Below are positions 22,477-33,488 of a stretch of 64,000 nt of DNA, piece by piece. Both the position numbers and the translations under genes were made by a program. Source of the stretch: Moniliella sp. 'wahieum' (lineage: Eukaryota; Basidiomycota; Moniliellomycetes; Moniliellales; Moniliellaceae); assembly GCA_003971905.1 (NCBI GenBank), contig RSEE01000064.1:248001-312000 (forward strand). Direction: 5' to 3'. The notes beneath the pieces were generated by a model. That model was not told the DNA's origin. It made no database searches and worked only from the letters and a program-made list of their open reading frames with translations. Position 1 is the stretch's first letter, and each line of letters opens with the position of its first letter.

Positions 22477-23365
22477 TTACTTAGGCGGTGGAGCCAACCA
22501 GGCCAGGACACTCGTCTGTGCCTTGTGCCTGTGGTGGTCTTCCCCCACGCCCACGCCCCTCAGCGCGCCCTCCTCCACCGCATAGTCCGCCTCGGGCAAG
22601 CGCATAGCGCGCGCCGCCGAGTCCAGCACCCACGCCGGCCGTACCAGCTGGCCCACACACTGCGCACCTCGTCCGCGGCCCGAGCGCAGCGCGTGCATCT
22701 TGCTCCCTGCCAAGCCCATCGACGATACGGTGTGGGTGACGTGCTTGTTGGCGTGCAGCTCCACCTGTCCGCCATGCAGATGCAGTACACGTGCCAGTTC
22801 CCGGTGCGTCGTGTCCGCAGTGTAGCCTGTAATGTACGCGCGCACGCCCTTGAACACATCTGATGTCTGCACCCACAAATCCCACAAAACACGTCCGTCC
22901 GTCCACACCCAGCGCCGCCCCTCTCGTCAGCCTCACTTGCACCCACCCAAGCCCCCTCCGCTCCCTCAAACTCCACCTCACTCAAAACTCCGGTCGGAGG
23001 GTTGCAACGTACCGCACGATCCGCCTGAGCACGCAACTTGGTCGAGCGTGCTTGCATCCAAGACGTGTGAGAGACGCAGATCCAGACGCCGAGGCAGACG
23101 CCGATCCAGACGAAGCGGCGGGCCCAGCCTCGGCGCCCGAACCCACCCCGAACTTTCCTGGCCCACGACTGGCGGTAGTGTAGAGCTGGGAGCGGTGGAC
23201 AATGTCGGAAGCGTGATGGCATTGTGCTCGGCGGCCAAGCCGGTGCGGGAAGTGAGTCGACGGAGGTGGGTGCGCGCACGGGGCGAGAAGGCCGGTGCAG
23301 TAGGTGGGTCAGTGCTGCGGGCAAACAAGCCCGAGTATCCACGGATGTGCCTGATGCTGATGGGT

Positions 23366-23401
<36 letters not shown>

Positions 23402-23927
23402 AGTCGAGCGCGTTTGGTCCGATGCTGCGCCGTAGCGGGATCAGAATCAGAACCCAAGGACCAGAGAGAAGAAGAAGATGGAGGAGGATGGGTGGGCGGA
23501 TGGGCGCGTGCCAAGGGCAGAAGCAGACGGGGAACGCGATGGGATGGGATCGTTGCGTGCGCGGAGCCACATTGAGCAGCAGAACGCGGGAAGGGGGCAG
23601 GTTCATGTGGGTGCGCCAGTGGAGGCGGTAAGAGCCGCCTGGCCTTGTGGGGGAACGACTCGGCGGGCGGATCTGTCGGGTAGATGCAGATGCAGAGGCA
23701 GAGGCAGAGACTGAGGATGAGGCTGGGGCAGAGGCAGAGGAGATCTGCTGGCAAGTGCGGTGGTAGGCTTCGGCTGGGCGCGGTCGAGGTTGCTGAGGAT
23801 GGCGACGCTCTTTGCAAACGCGTTTCCACTTGCCGCGGGGCGGCTGGAAGACGGCGGTGGGGCCGGCGGGCCGAGACAAATCGGCTGCCTCGAGGGTTTG
23901 TTGTGCGCGTGGGGGCGGTGGTGGCAT
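22477..23927 (-). CDS. REV1-like BRCT protein lacking the polymerase region
   Basis: The final exon (22477-22866) encodes one BRCT domain, DVFKGVRAYITGYTAD...LHLHGGQVELHANKHVTH, with V-RPAWVLDSAARAMRLPEADY as its third-strand/Trp region. It is preceded across a 146-nt intron (22867-23012, GTACGT...GTGCAG) by RSTKLRAQADRA. That order, a basic KLxxQ stretch and then I/VFKGVxxYITGYT, is the N-terminus of the REV1 translesion polymerase. The Y-family polymerase domain, REV7-binding region and C-terminal domain are absent: the frame stops at 22477 and ATG26's promoter follows. CTAAGTAAGC at the stop could be a splice donor, but I see no polymerase exon beyond it. The upstream exon is low-complexity and its frame uncertain (possible start 23927; DP dipeptide repeat near 23370). 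Confidence 0.6.
23365..23402. repeat. Hexanucleotide microsatellite (GGTCGG)n
   Basis: Six near-perfect units. Read on the minus strand in one frame they give Asp-Pro dipeptides in the REV1-like gene. Confidence 0.85.
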
Positions 23928-24078
23928 GGGATGGAGGATGGGGATGGAGGATGGAGGATGGAGGAGGGAGGATGGAGGATGGAGGATGGAGGATGGAGGA
24001 TGGAGGAGGAGGATGGAGGATGGAGGATGGAGGATGGAGGATGGAGGAGGATAGGGGAATGGAGGATGGAGATGGAAG
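23928..24078. repeat. Heptamer minisatellite (ATGGAGG)n
   Basis: About eighteen units of GGATGGA-type heptamers with a few interruptions, between the divergent REV1-like and Nudix genes. Confidence 0.85.
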
Positions 24079-24678
24079 TTAAATTGCATTCCCAGTGGAA
24101 TGTTGATGTTTGTTGTGTTGGCACAGGGCGAGCGAGGCAAGGCGGCGCGCATCACCTGCATCATGCATCCGCATCACCCTGCTGAGGCCTCATCGATCAT
24201 CGTGGACGTCATCCACGTCATGCACCATGGATGATTGGTGACTGAATTGTGATGGCTAGATAGACGATCTGAGATCCAGCGCAGACCGCCCGGCCCACGG
24301 CGTGGTTCTGTCCGGCAGCCGGGTTGGGGTTATTATTGGGGGGGGATTCCATCTTGGCTTGGGCGACGCTGACGCTCAATCTGGCACCCAGCACGCTCCC
24401 GTTCCCATTCCCGTTCCCGTTTCCGTTTCCGTTTCCGTTCCCGTTCCCGTTGACTTTTCGCGTGGCTGGAGCGGACGCGCGACGGGACTGAGTACTGAGT
24501 ACTGACGGTGCTGATTCGCGACTGGCTGAGCTGAGCGACGAATGATGTTCCCGCGGCTGCTCCCTTCTGTCGCCCGCGCACCCGACTACGCGCCGCAACT
24601 TGCTTCTCCCTCGGCCCCAGCCGGACAGGTGCCTACCGTTCTCCCACCACCCGCGTCGCTCGCACACCACGTACCACC
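24079..24678. promoter_or_regulatory. Upstream region of the Nudix gene
   Basis: 600 bp between the minisatellite and the Nudix start. It holds a CCGTTC/CCGTTT hexamer array (24396-24451), a tandem ACTGAGTACTGAGTACT palindromic word (24487-24503) and CGTGGACGTCATCCACG near 24200. No gene is seen. Confidence 0.45.
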
Positions 24679-26658
24679 ATGCCACCCAACACCTCCCACA
24701 CCTCGCCCGCCTCGCCTGCGCCTCTCGTCCCGGCCGCCGCACCGGGCCACCGCCGCGCCGCCTCGGCCATTGTCCTCGTCCCCCCTGTCTCTGCCTCTGC
24801 CTCAGACTCGCATCAGACTTACCTCTGCTTCGGCCACTGTCTCTGCATCGGGCACGACGATAAGCGAATACAACCTTCTGCTCCTGCAACGTTCTGCCCG
24901 CGGCAAGTTCCGCAACGCGCTCGTCTTTCCTGGTGGTAAAGTCGACCCGGCCGATTTGGCCACCGCTCAGCACCTCCTTCACCTAGCCCATCCCCACACG
25001 CACCCCATCAGCAGCAAGGTCAAAATCAACAGCAAGGTCAACATCAAGATCCAGAGCACCGTTCTACCCTTTGGTCCTCCGGCTGCGGATCGTTGGACTG
25101 TAGCTCTAGCCGAGCGGACGCTGGCAGTGCAAGAACTGGGGGTACGCGTGGCGGCGCTGCGGGAGACGTTGGAAGAGACAGGTTTGCTACTGGTTCCAAC
25201 GGCGATCGTGGAAACCAGCTTGACGCCCACGGGGGGAAACGCACGAGGAAAAGGAGGAGAAGTAAGAGGAGAAAAAGGAGGAGAAGGAGGAGACCCAACG
25301 GGGCACCCAGTGGGGCATTTAGGTGGGCACCCAACGGGAGTGATGGTCCCGCCCCTGTTTTCTCCGCTGCTACCGTCAGATTGGGGTTACAGCGAGGCGA
25401 GTGGCACGAGCTGATTGACCATGTGCACACGAACCCCGAAGCATTCGGTGCGTTGCTTTTCCGCCATGCCGCGACCGTGGTACCGCATCATCACCATCAT
25501 CATCACCATCTACTTCTTCCGCTTCACTTCCACTTCCACTTCCATTTCTCCTTCTTCTTCGTGGCCTTGTTCAACGTCTTACTCTGCGCCACTGACCGCG
25601 ACGGTCCGCGAGTCGGCGGTGACAGCTCTGCTCGACGGTTGGCCGCAGTACATGCGCTGGTGCGCGCCCATTGGCCTGGCGGGCCAAGCGTCCCCCAAAC
25701 ATAAATTCGACACATCGTTTTACTTGCTCTACCTCGATCGGCCCATCGGTACGGGTCCCGCTTACGTCGCCCCTCACCAGTACTTCACCCAGTACTGCAC
25801 CCAACACACACCCAGTACTTCACCAGTGGCGAGCGCACCACCGCCCCCAACCCCTGGCCGAAGGCACTCCCATCGCGCGTCCGGACGGGGCGGAACTTAC
25901 GGCGCTAGAGCTCTGTCGGGCGGGGGAAACGGTAGCCAGTGCGTTGGCAGGCCACAAGACGCTCTACCCCCTCAGTTGTACATTCTTTCTGAGCTTGCGC
26001 AGTGGCAAGACGACGCTGCTACTACTACTTCTTCTTCTGCTGCTGCTGCTGTTGGAGAAGCACTAAATGGTGAAAGGGGAGGAAGGGGAGGAAAGGAGGT
26101 CTTCCCTCTCTCGATTCATCCCATCCCATTTGTCCCCCTCGTCCAATCCACCAGCAGCACACCACCAGCAGCAGCATATCCGGTAGCGATGCCGATGCCA
26201 ATGGTATCCGCAGCACTGACCTTGTTCCCCCTGTTCCCCCTGCCGTGATGGGGGTGATGTTACTTGGGCAAGACGATGGGTACGGTCTTGCGGCGCAAGA
26301 TCCCAAGGCCGCTCTTGCGCGGTCCACCCTCGTTGGGGTGGTGCGGGCGGATGGGACGTACACCGCTCCTGAATCGACGGATGGGACGTACCTCTCTCCC
26401 GAACTGACGGGTGGGACGTACGTCAATCCCGAATGCGGGCGCGATACTGTGCCCTCGGGCACGGAGCCGAGTGTGCATCGGATTTATGTGAGGCCCACGG
26501 CGACGGGGTTTGTGCCGGTGGCAATTCGACGGACCAACGTGCGCGGCAGGAAGGATTTGTGTGTGGGTCGGCTGGATGCGGTGCATGGCGGGGGCGCGGC
26601 GGATGCCGTGGATGGTGCGAGTGGGCAAATGGGTGGTATAAGGGCAAGTCGATTGTAA
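24679..26658 (+). CDS. NUDT19-like Nudix hydrolase (CoA/acyl-CoA diphosphatase)
   Basis: Members of this family cleave CoA and acyl-CoAs to acyl-4'-phosphopantetheine and 3',5'-ADP, commonly in peroxisomes or mitochondria. I chose ATG 24679 because its frame gives GHRRAASAIVLVPP, the usual RPAAxxIVL start; ATG 24542 is an alternative. Next come LLLLQRSARGKFRNALVFPGGKVDPAD (FPGGKVDPAD near 24930) and the split Nudix box VAALRETLEETGLLLV (25150-25195). The family's downstream HKFDTSFYLLYL (25700-25735), a LTALELC segment and the P-QLYILSELAQW motif (25970-26005) follow. The C-terminus holds three 30-nt tandem units (DGTYxxPExT) and then HRIYVRP near 26480. At least three frame changes are read as indels. 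The long Lys/Gly-rich insert (25245-25330) and a His run (25485-25510) are low-complexity. No clear C-terminal SKL. Confidence 0.82.
26350..26439 (+). repeat. Intragenic 30-bp tandem repeat, three units
   Basis: Units at 26350-26379, 26380-26409 and 26410-26439 share GATGGGACGTAC and CCCGAA/CCTGAA cores and encode DGTYTAPEST, DGTYLSPELT and GGTYVNPECG in frame within the Nudix C-terminus. Most differences change codons. Confidence 0.85.
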
Positions 26659-28645
26659 TGCATCGAAGGAGAAATGCGGTGGCGGGGATAGGGGGGTCAG
26701 GCGGCCAGCGTCAGTGGTCGGGGATCGGTTGGGTCTGGAGTGGGTTGCGGTCCATGTTCCATGTCTATATCCTGCATGCTAGGCATCGATGCTCTCTCTT
26801 GCACCTACCGTCGCCAGTATATTCCCACCATGCATGCCCACCATACGCCAGTATATCCCCATCATACGCCAGTATATCCCCACCATGCTCACCACCATGC
26901 CATCATGCCCACCATACACACGATGCACGCCATAACGCCCGGCCGACTGGGTCGGGTGTACGCACGGCGATGCTCCTCGACTCGGTACTAGGTACCCATA
27001 CCCCTCCTGCTCCCGCGCTCGAAAAATGGGTCGATTCAATTCAATGGTTCAACGGGTCGCGGATTCAGGATCTCGGATTCAGGATCGCGGATTCGACGGA
27101 CCGGTGGATCACGAATGGTCGAGAGCAGTGGAACGGGGCGAAGAGGGAGCGAAGGAGAAGAAGAAGGAGGAGAAGAAGAAGGAGAAGGAGAAGGAGGAAC
27201 CGATACGAAGAGGGTGGGGCGGTTCATAGACCCCAAGCGGCCTGAGAAAGAAAAGACCAAAGAGAACCGAGTCAAACGAGAAAAGGGGCAAAGACAAAGG
27301 AGAAACAAAGCGAAAAGCGAAAAGCGAAAAGCGAAAAAAGACAAGTGGAACAGGGGGAAGTGATGTGAAGGGCAGGGAAAGTGAACTCTGAACTGAACTG
27401 AACTAATATGGGGGTGGAGTAGAGAGGAGAGACGAGAAGGGGAGGGGAGGGGAGTGTAGCGTGGGCAACGGCGAGTACTGAGTACTGAGGCGAGAATCCA
27501 GGACCGTGGAGGAAAGGCGAGGGATGGAGCAGGGTTACCATGTTGCATGTTACAAGGCAAGGGGAACGAAGGGAAACGGCGCGAGGAAACAGAGAGGAAG
27601 AGACTGAGGAAAACGAAAGCAAAACCGAGAGGAAAGCGAAACAGGGGCCGAACAACGAGGCGAACGGAAACACATCATATTGTGGCATGTGGCATGCGAG
27701 GTGTGGCATGTAGCATGCGACGTGTGACATGCGAGGCATATGAGATGTGACATTGCGACATGGCAGGAGGAGACAAACTGACGTCGGCGTGTCCTGGAAA
27801 CTTTTTGCAGTCGCAAGCCAAGCCCAACCAAGCCCAACCAAGCCCAACCGAGCCCGACCGAGCCTGAGCCCGACCGACCGCCCGACCAACAGGAGTGCGT
27901 GGACCGAGCGCACCAGCAGGATTTATCGATTCTCCATTCTCCATTCTCAATGAAGCGCAGCTAAACGTTAACAACACGTTGCCGGTAACCCGTAACCCGT
28001 AACCGCGCCAAGAAACGCCACCGCGCACGCACAACCAATCCCACGCATAGTCTCCCACCAACGAAAAAAACGAAGCCAAAACGCAGCAGAAAAAAAGAAA
28101 GAAAGAAAGAAAGAGATCATCGATCATTTAAAGATTAATCTTTGAACAGTGAAACGGTGAACGTGAACAGTAGTGAAGCTTGAAGCTAGGGAAGCTAGGG
28201 AACCTAGGGAAGCGTGAAGCTAATGGAGCTTCCGTGAAACTCTAGTGGAGCTAGTTGAGCTTGAAGCTAATGACTAGCTTGACTAGCGTGAAACGTCCAA
28301 GTGAATCCAGTGGTCATGGAACATGGAACATGGAACGGCCATGGAACGGCCAAGGGCCGAGCCCGAGCCTGGCCACCAGAACCACCACGGCCACCAGGTC
28401 ACACAAAAAAAACAGAACATAAAGGGGCCAGAGCGCGGAAAGTGAGGAGCTAAGGTGCTGCGGGAAGGAAGGAGAGCGGGAGCGGAAGGAGAGGGGAGGG
28501 AGAGACAAGGGAGGCAAGGAAGGTAAAAGGTTGAGTGTTGACGATTCACGTGAATATTGAGGAGTTTAATATTGAGGGGTTGAAGGGTTGAGGCCTGAGG
28601 GTGGGGGGGGGGTTGAGGGAAACAGAAACGGGCATGGAGACACGC
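26659..28645. other. Convergent intergenic region, repeat-rich
   Basis: About 2 kb between the 3' ends of the Nudix and acyl-CoA synthetase genes. It contains a roughly 20-bp tandem (CCATACGCCAGTATATCCCC, 26815-26890), GAAGGAGAAG tracts (27150-27200), CGAAAAG repeats (27310-27335), GAGTACTGAGTACTGAG (27473-27489), GCATGYGRCATG words (27680-27765), AAGCCCAACC decamers (27816-27875), a GAAA run (28090-28110) and GAAGCTTGAAGCTAG-like words (28165-28290). Open frames here are low-complexity and unsupported. Confidence 0.55.
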
Positions 28646-30879
28646 TTACGGGTAAATGCGATCAATGTCCTTCTTATACTTGGCCTCGACCTTCTTACGT
28701 TCGATTTTCTGAGCGGCAGTCATGTCCAGTTCGTCCGGGACAAGCAAGACAGTTTGGAGCAACTGGAGCGGGGCAAAGCGAGCGCCTTACCCGTGGCAGT
28801 GAGGGAAGCCAAGACGTACTGAGCAACCGGTTTCGAGTCGCACAACTTGTGCAAGTCCCAGTCCGGTTCGACGCCAGGCACGTCACCAGCTTCAATGCGG
28901 GTGCGCAAGTTGGCTTCGTTGGGGAAGACGACGCCCATGGCCTTGTTAGCGTCCGAGTTGGCAACAACACAAATGTTACCGACCAAAACGTTGCTCTTGT
29001 ACGTGCTCTCCAACGCTTCCAGACCAATGTACTCCCCGCCCGCCAACTTGACCAAATTCTTCTTACGGTCAATCAACGACAGTGTGCCGTCCTTGTTGAA
29101 TTGGCCCACGTCGCCCGTCATGAGCCAGCCCTCGTCGTTGATCGTTTCCTTGGTCAACTCGGGCTGCTTGTAGTACCCGGCACACACGGCCGGACCACGG
29201 ATCCACACCTCGCCCTGCGGTGGGTTGTTGGTCGCCTTGTACCCAGCCTCGGGCACATCCACCAACTTGACTTCGATCGCAGGCGAGATGACGCCGACGC
29301 TCGACATGGAGTTGAACTCCGGGGTGCAAATGGCGCACATGGCCGACGACTCGGTCATACCGTACCCCTGCAGAATCTGGACCAGGGTGGTATCGATAAA
29401 GGTTTGGGTGGCGTGCGAAATGGGTGCGCCGCCCGACAAGGACAAGCGCAGTCGGCCGCCCGTCTGCGCCCGCACTTGGCCAAACACCAAATCGGCCACA
29501 TTCTTAACCAGGGGCAAGCCGCTCGATTTGAGCGCGAGCGCCGTGTTGAACACTGTCTTTTTCAGTGCACCGCCTTGGTTCACCTTGGCCAAAATGCCCT
29601 TGCGGATCGTCTCAAACACCGTCGGCACGCCCACCAACAAGGTAGGTCGGAACTCTTGCAGATCGCCCTTGCAGTTGCGCACGCTGGCATTGGTCAACGT
29701 CTTGACCCGGCCATAGCCCAACGTCAAGCCCAGGTGGATCAACGAACATTCCGCCACAAATTCAAGAATGTGCGCCAGGGGCAGGTAGGCCAACAAGGTA
29801 TCGTCCGCAGCAAAGTACGGGCCGAGGAGCAAGGTCACCGTACCCACCGATGACACGACATTCTTGTGCAACAGCAACACACCCTTGGGCTGGCCCGTGC
29901 TGCCCGAGGTGTACATGATGCAGGCCAACGAGTCGGGTGAGGGCAAGGTGGGTTCCCGGTCCACCGTCTTGCCCAGCTCAATGAGCTCGTCGAGTGTCAA
30001 GGTTTTGCCGCCGCGTTCGGTCAGCACGGCATCGAGCGCGGCAGCCTTGCCCGCCTCGTCCTTGCCATCGTAAATGACATACTTGAGGTGGGGCGTGTTG
30101 GCCACCACCTTGGCCAACATGGGCAGCAGATTGGCATTGGTAAACATGCCGACCACTTCGGGTTCGTCGAGGGAAAAGGTCAGACCATCTTCGCCCAGCG
30201 TGTCGTACGCCGTGCAAAAGACGATGCTCTGGCGGAAGCAGGCGTGGGCGACAAGCTGCCAGTTGAGGCTGTTGGAGGGTTGGGAAGCAAGCAGCAAGTC
30301 AGTCCACCCACTCGAAAATCAGAGCGGTGAGATAGCGAGCAACACGTACCAGGTCTGGGAGTAGATGTTGAAGTGGGTGTCCTTGTTGAGGCCGAGGGCC
30401 AAGAGACCGTTGGAGATGGCCTTGACCTGCTCCAGCATTTCCGTGTAGGAGATGTACTGCGGGGGTCGGGGTCAGAAGAAAAGAAACAAGAATGGGGAGG
30501 GGAGGAGAACATACGTGGTAGTGGGACAGTTCGTAGAACTGCCAGTTCTTGGTCTCCTTGATCTCCTTGCCGCCGACAGTCTTGGTGACCTCCTTGGCTT
30601 CGTGTGCACCTTGATCACGTCGCGCCACCCGGCGGCATGCTTGGAGCCAAACTCTGCGGGGGGGGGGGGGGGGGGGGAGGGGGTCAGGAGTCCGAGGCAC
30701 GCGGGGAGGAAGGAGAGGAGACGTACTTTTGGCGGCGGCGGGCAGGAGGTCGGCCATGGTGTTGATGCCGTCGGCGGGGCGCTCGACGAGGTGGTCGGGG
30801 CTGAGGAAGGCGCGGTGGACGCGGGTCTCGCCGGGGCGGGCAGGGCCGCCGACGGGCGACGGGAGTGGGAGCGGGCCAT
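28646..30879 (-). CDS. Long-chain fatty acid-CoA ligase (FAA type)
   Basis: Activates long-chain fatty acids to acyl-CoA using ATP, with an acyl-AMP intermediate. ATG 30879 sits in CCACCCATGG. The N-terminus is family-typical (GETRVHRAFLSPD, then GINTMADLLPAAAK). The AMP-binding motif YTSGSTGQPKGV lies at about 29895-29930, with GYGMTESSA near 29360 and TGDVGQFNKDG and IDRKKNLVKLAGGEYI near 29030-29120. The C-terminus QKIERKKVEAKYKKDIDRI-YP stops at 28646. Introns: 30268-30349 (GTACGT...CAACAG), about 30459-30513 (GTATGT...CGCAG) and about 30655-30725, the last containing a 19-G run. Frame breaks near the start, near 30600 and near 28770 look like indels. Faces the Nudix CoA diphosphatase convergently, and the two act on the same metabolite. 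Confidence 0.92.
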
Positions 30880-31552
30880 GGGTGGAGTGGCGGTGGAGGT
30901 GGTGGTGGCGGGAGAGGGAGCGGCGGCGGCTGAATGCTGGGGAGGCGTCGGCCCAAAGCTCCCAACGCGTCGAAGCGCAACCGCAGAACCACAAACCACC
31001 AACCCCAGCGCGCTGCCGCCGCCCGCACCACGCGCCAGTGCATCGCGCAGGCGCCGTCGCGTGATTGGTGTCGGCGACGTCATCGCGCGTGTGTTCCGCG
31101 CCGGGGCGGAACGCGCATCGAACTGGCAATCAATGTCCATCGAACTGGCTGCGGCGCTGTCTGAATGGTCCGCGGGGCAATATCAGCATCAATAGCAATA
31201 GCAATAGCAATAGCAATAGCAATAGCAATAGCAATAGCAATAGCAATAGCACTAACCCCTCCCGAGCACGCCCAAGCGCGTGGAGGGCATCGCGTGGAGG
31301 GTGACGGTGATGGCGCGTGGACGCTCTGCGAAGGCACTCACGCGTCATGCCAGGGGCTCGCCGCTGCCCAACACCGCCGCCCTTGCGCCCACCCGCCGCC
31401 CTGCCCGCGCAGGGGCAGTGTCCTGCGCCGCCGCCCTCGCGTCTCTGCGCCGCATCCCACGCACACAAGTCGATAAAGACCGCAAAGCACATAACACCCT
31501 CCCGTCCCATCCCCATCCCCATCCCCATCCCCATCCCACCCCCTCCCCCACC
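30880..31552. promoter_or_regulatory. Divergent promoter between acyl-CoA synthetase and MFS gene
   Basis: 673 bp separating two divergent starts. It carries a (GCAATA)n hexamer array at about 31189-31252 and a (CCCATC)n array at 31504-31540 immediately before the MFS ATG, so both arrays fall in probable promoter or 5'UTR DNA. Confidence 0.5.
31189..31252. repeat. Hexanucleotide microsatellite (GCAATA)n
   Basis: About ten perfect AATAGC units, in non-coding DNA between divergent genes. Confidence 0.9.
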
Positions 31553-33488
31553 ATGACCAACCAACCAACCCCGACACGGCGCCCGCGGCCACCCCCTCCG
31601 CCCGCGGCCCTTCTTCTACCTCGTCGTGCTCTTTTCACGCTCAGCTCCTTCTCCTATGGCTACGGCATTGCCGAGCTCAATGCCCCAGGGCGCACTGACC
31701 TGCTACCCCACCGCCTCCTCCTCCGACGCCCCCCCGCTCGACTGCCTCGGCCTGACCGACACCCAGTTCGGCCTCGTCACCGCCCTCTTCACCGTCGGAG
31801 GCCTGGTCGGCTCCGCCACCCTGCCCTGGTCCAGCGCGCCCTCCGCCTCGGCTTGCGCGGCTCCCTCTTTGCTGCCCTCACCCTCAATGCCCTGGGCAAC
31901 GTGCTGATTGCCGTGGCCCAGTCGGGTGCCGTGGCGGGTCTCGGGCGCCTGGTCACTGGTCTCGGCTCGGGCTTTTCCTTGGTCGCCGTGCCCGTCTACC
32001 TCAAGTACGTCTTTGCCTGCCTTAATTGGCTTCCCTTGCCTCTCTCCCTGCTCAGATGCCTGCATACGCCCTAGCCCTAACCCGCCTTTCTTTTCTTTTC
32101 TGTGATTTCCCTCCCTTTCCTTTCGCTTCGCTTCCACAGCGACATCTCCCCGCCCTCGATCAAGGGCTCGATCGGCGTGCTGAACCAAGTGGGCAACGTG
32201 GTGGGCATCGTGGTTGCCCAAAGTGTTGGCGTTGCCCTGGCCTCGTACGCGACCAGCCCAGGCGGAGGCGAGCAGAGGAGCAGTGCCTGGCGGTTGGTCC
32301 CCCTGATGAGTACAGCCATGTCCTTGGCCCAATTGATCTGGGGCGTGGTGCTGGCTGTCGATGGACCCGTGTCGACGGAAACCAGCGGCGGCGCACAAGC
32401 CAAGGCGCAAGCCGATCACATTCGGGACTTGTTGTGGGTGGCCGAGCCTACTTCCGTCTCGGTCGGTGCTGTGGAAGCTTCCCCGTCCCCACCAGTCCCT
32501 CCCACCGCGACAACCACTGCCACTGCCACTGCCACTGCTACTGCCACCGCCGCCGCAGCCAGCCCCTCGGCCCCTGACACGACCGACGAACGTCAACCGC
32601 TCCTTTCCTCCCGCCCGCCCGCGCCGTCTTCGACGCCTGCCGCGCTTGCCGATGACCAGCTGCCCGCCGGCCCATCACGGTCAAAGCTCTGTTTACCGAC
32701 CCGGCCTTGCGTCCGGGAATGTGGATGATCGTAGTGACCCAAGTGGGCCAACAATTGTCGGGGCTGAATGCGATTCTGTACTACTCGTCGGGCATCTTGA
32801 GCGACCTGTTTGCCGATCATGCCAACAAGGATGAGATTGTTCGGACCTTGTCGGTCACCATCACGGTGGTCAATGCGCTGATGACGTACGTCCCCCCCCC
32901 CCCCCTGTCCCTGTCCCCCCTTTCCTTGTGCAAACGACCTACGATGAGTAGGGTCGACTTCTGGGTGTATCCCGAGTGCCCGCATCCTGACCTCCTCCCC
33001 CCTCCCCCCCCCCCTTCACCTTGCTCTCCTGATGGTTGGTATTTCCACCTCCGAACCAGGTTCCCGCCGATTCTGCTCGTGTCGGAGAAGGTGTTTGGGC
33101 GGAAACGGCTGCTGCTACTCTCGACGATGGTCTCTGTGATCGCGACATCAGTGCTGGGCTTGAGTTTGGAGCTGACCCTGCCTGGCTGGCTGGCGGCACT
33201 GATGATCTTAGTATTTGTGACGGGGTTCGCGGTAGGTCTGGGACCTGTACCATTTTGATTTTGCCCGAACTTGTACCGCCGCAAGCTGCGTCGTTGGCTG
33301 GTTCCGTCGGCTTGAGCATCAATTGGCTCAGCAACATTACGCTTGCCTCGACGTTTTTGCCCCTTCGTCGTGCGCTGTCGTACCTCGATGGCGGGAAAGG
33401 CGGGTTGGTCTACTGCGTGTTTGCTGCGATCAACTTGCTCACTTTCCACCTCGTTCGCAAGTACTATGTCTACCGTGGACCCGAGTAA
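31553..33488 (+). CDS. MFS sugar-transporter-family carrier, Ybr241c/Vps73-like (probable vacuolar)
   Basis: Twelve-TM major facilitator; fungal members with this start are vacuolar membrane carriers of unknown substrate. ATG 31553 follows CCCCCACC. TM1 has FSYGYGIAELNAPQG, the family's GYxxAELNAP signature. Loop 2-3, VPVYLNDISPPSIKGSIGVL, spans a 135-nt intron (32005-32139, GTACGT...CACAG), and QQLSGLNAILYYSSGI marks TM7. A 174-nt intron (32886-33059) precedes RFPPILLVSEKVFGRK. The C-half motif GLGPVPFLILPELVPPQAA and NWLSN follow, then stop 33486-33488. The central loop holds a TATATA dipeptide repeat (CTGCCA hexamers, 32513-32552) and ERQPLL, an acidic dileucine sorting motif (about 32586-32603). 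Several frame changes (near 31690, 31830, 32660 and 33250) are read as indels. The substrate is not inferable. Confidence 0.85.

Noticed and set aside
28588-29853. 421-codon plus-strand open frame
   Set aside because: It is exactly antisense to the acyl-CoA synthetase, whose motifs are unambiguous. A long antisense frame is expected from GC-rich third positions.
31703-32596. 297-codon minus-strand open frame
   Set aside because: Antisense shadow of the MFS carrier; no motif of its own.
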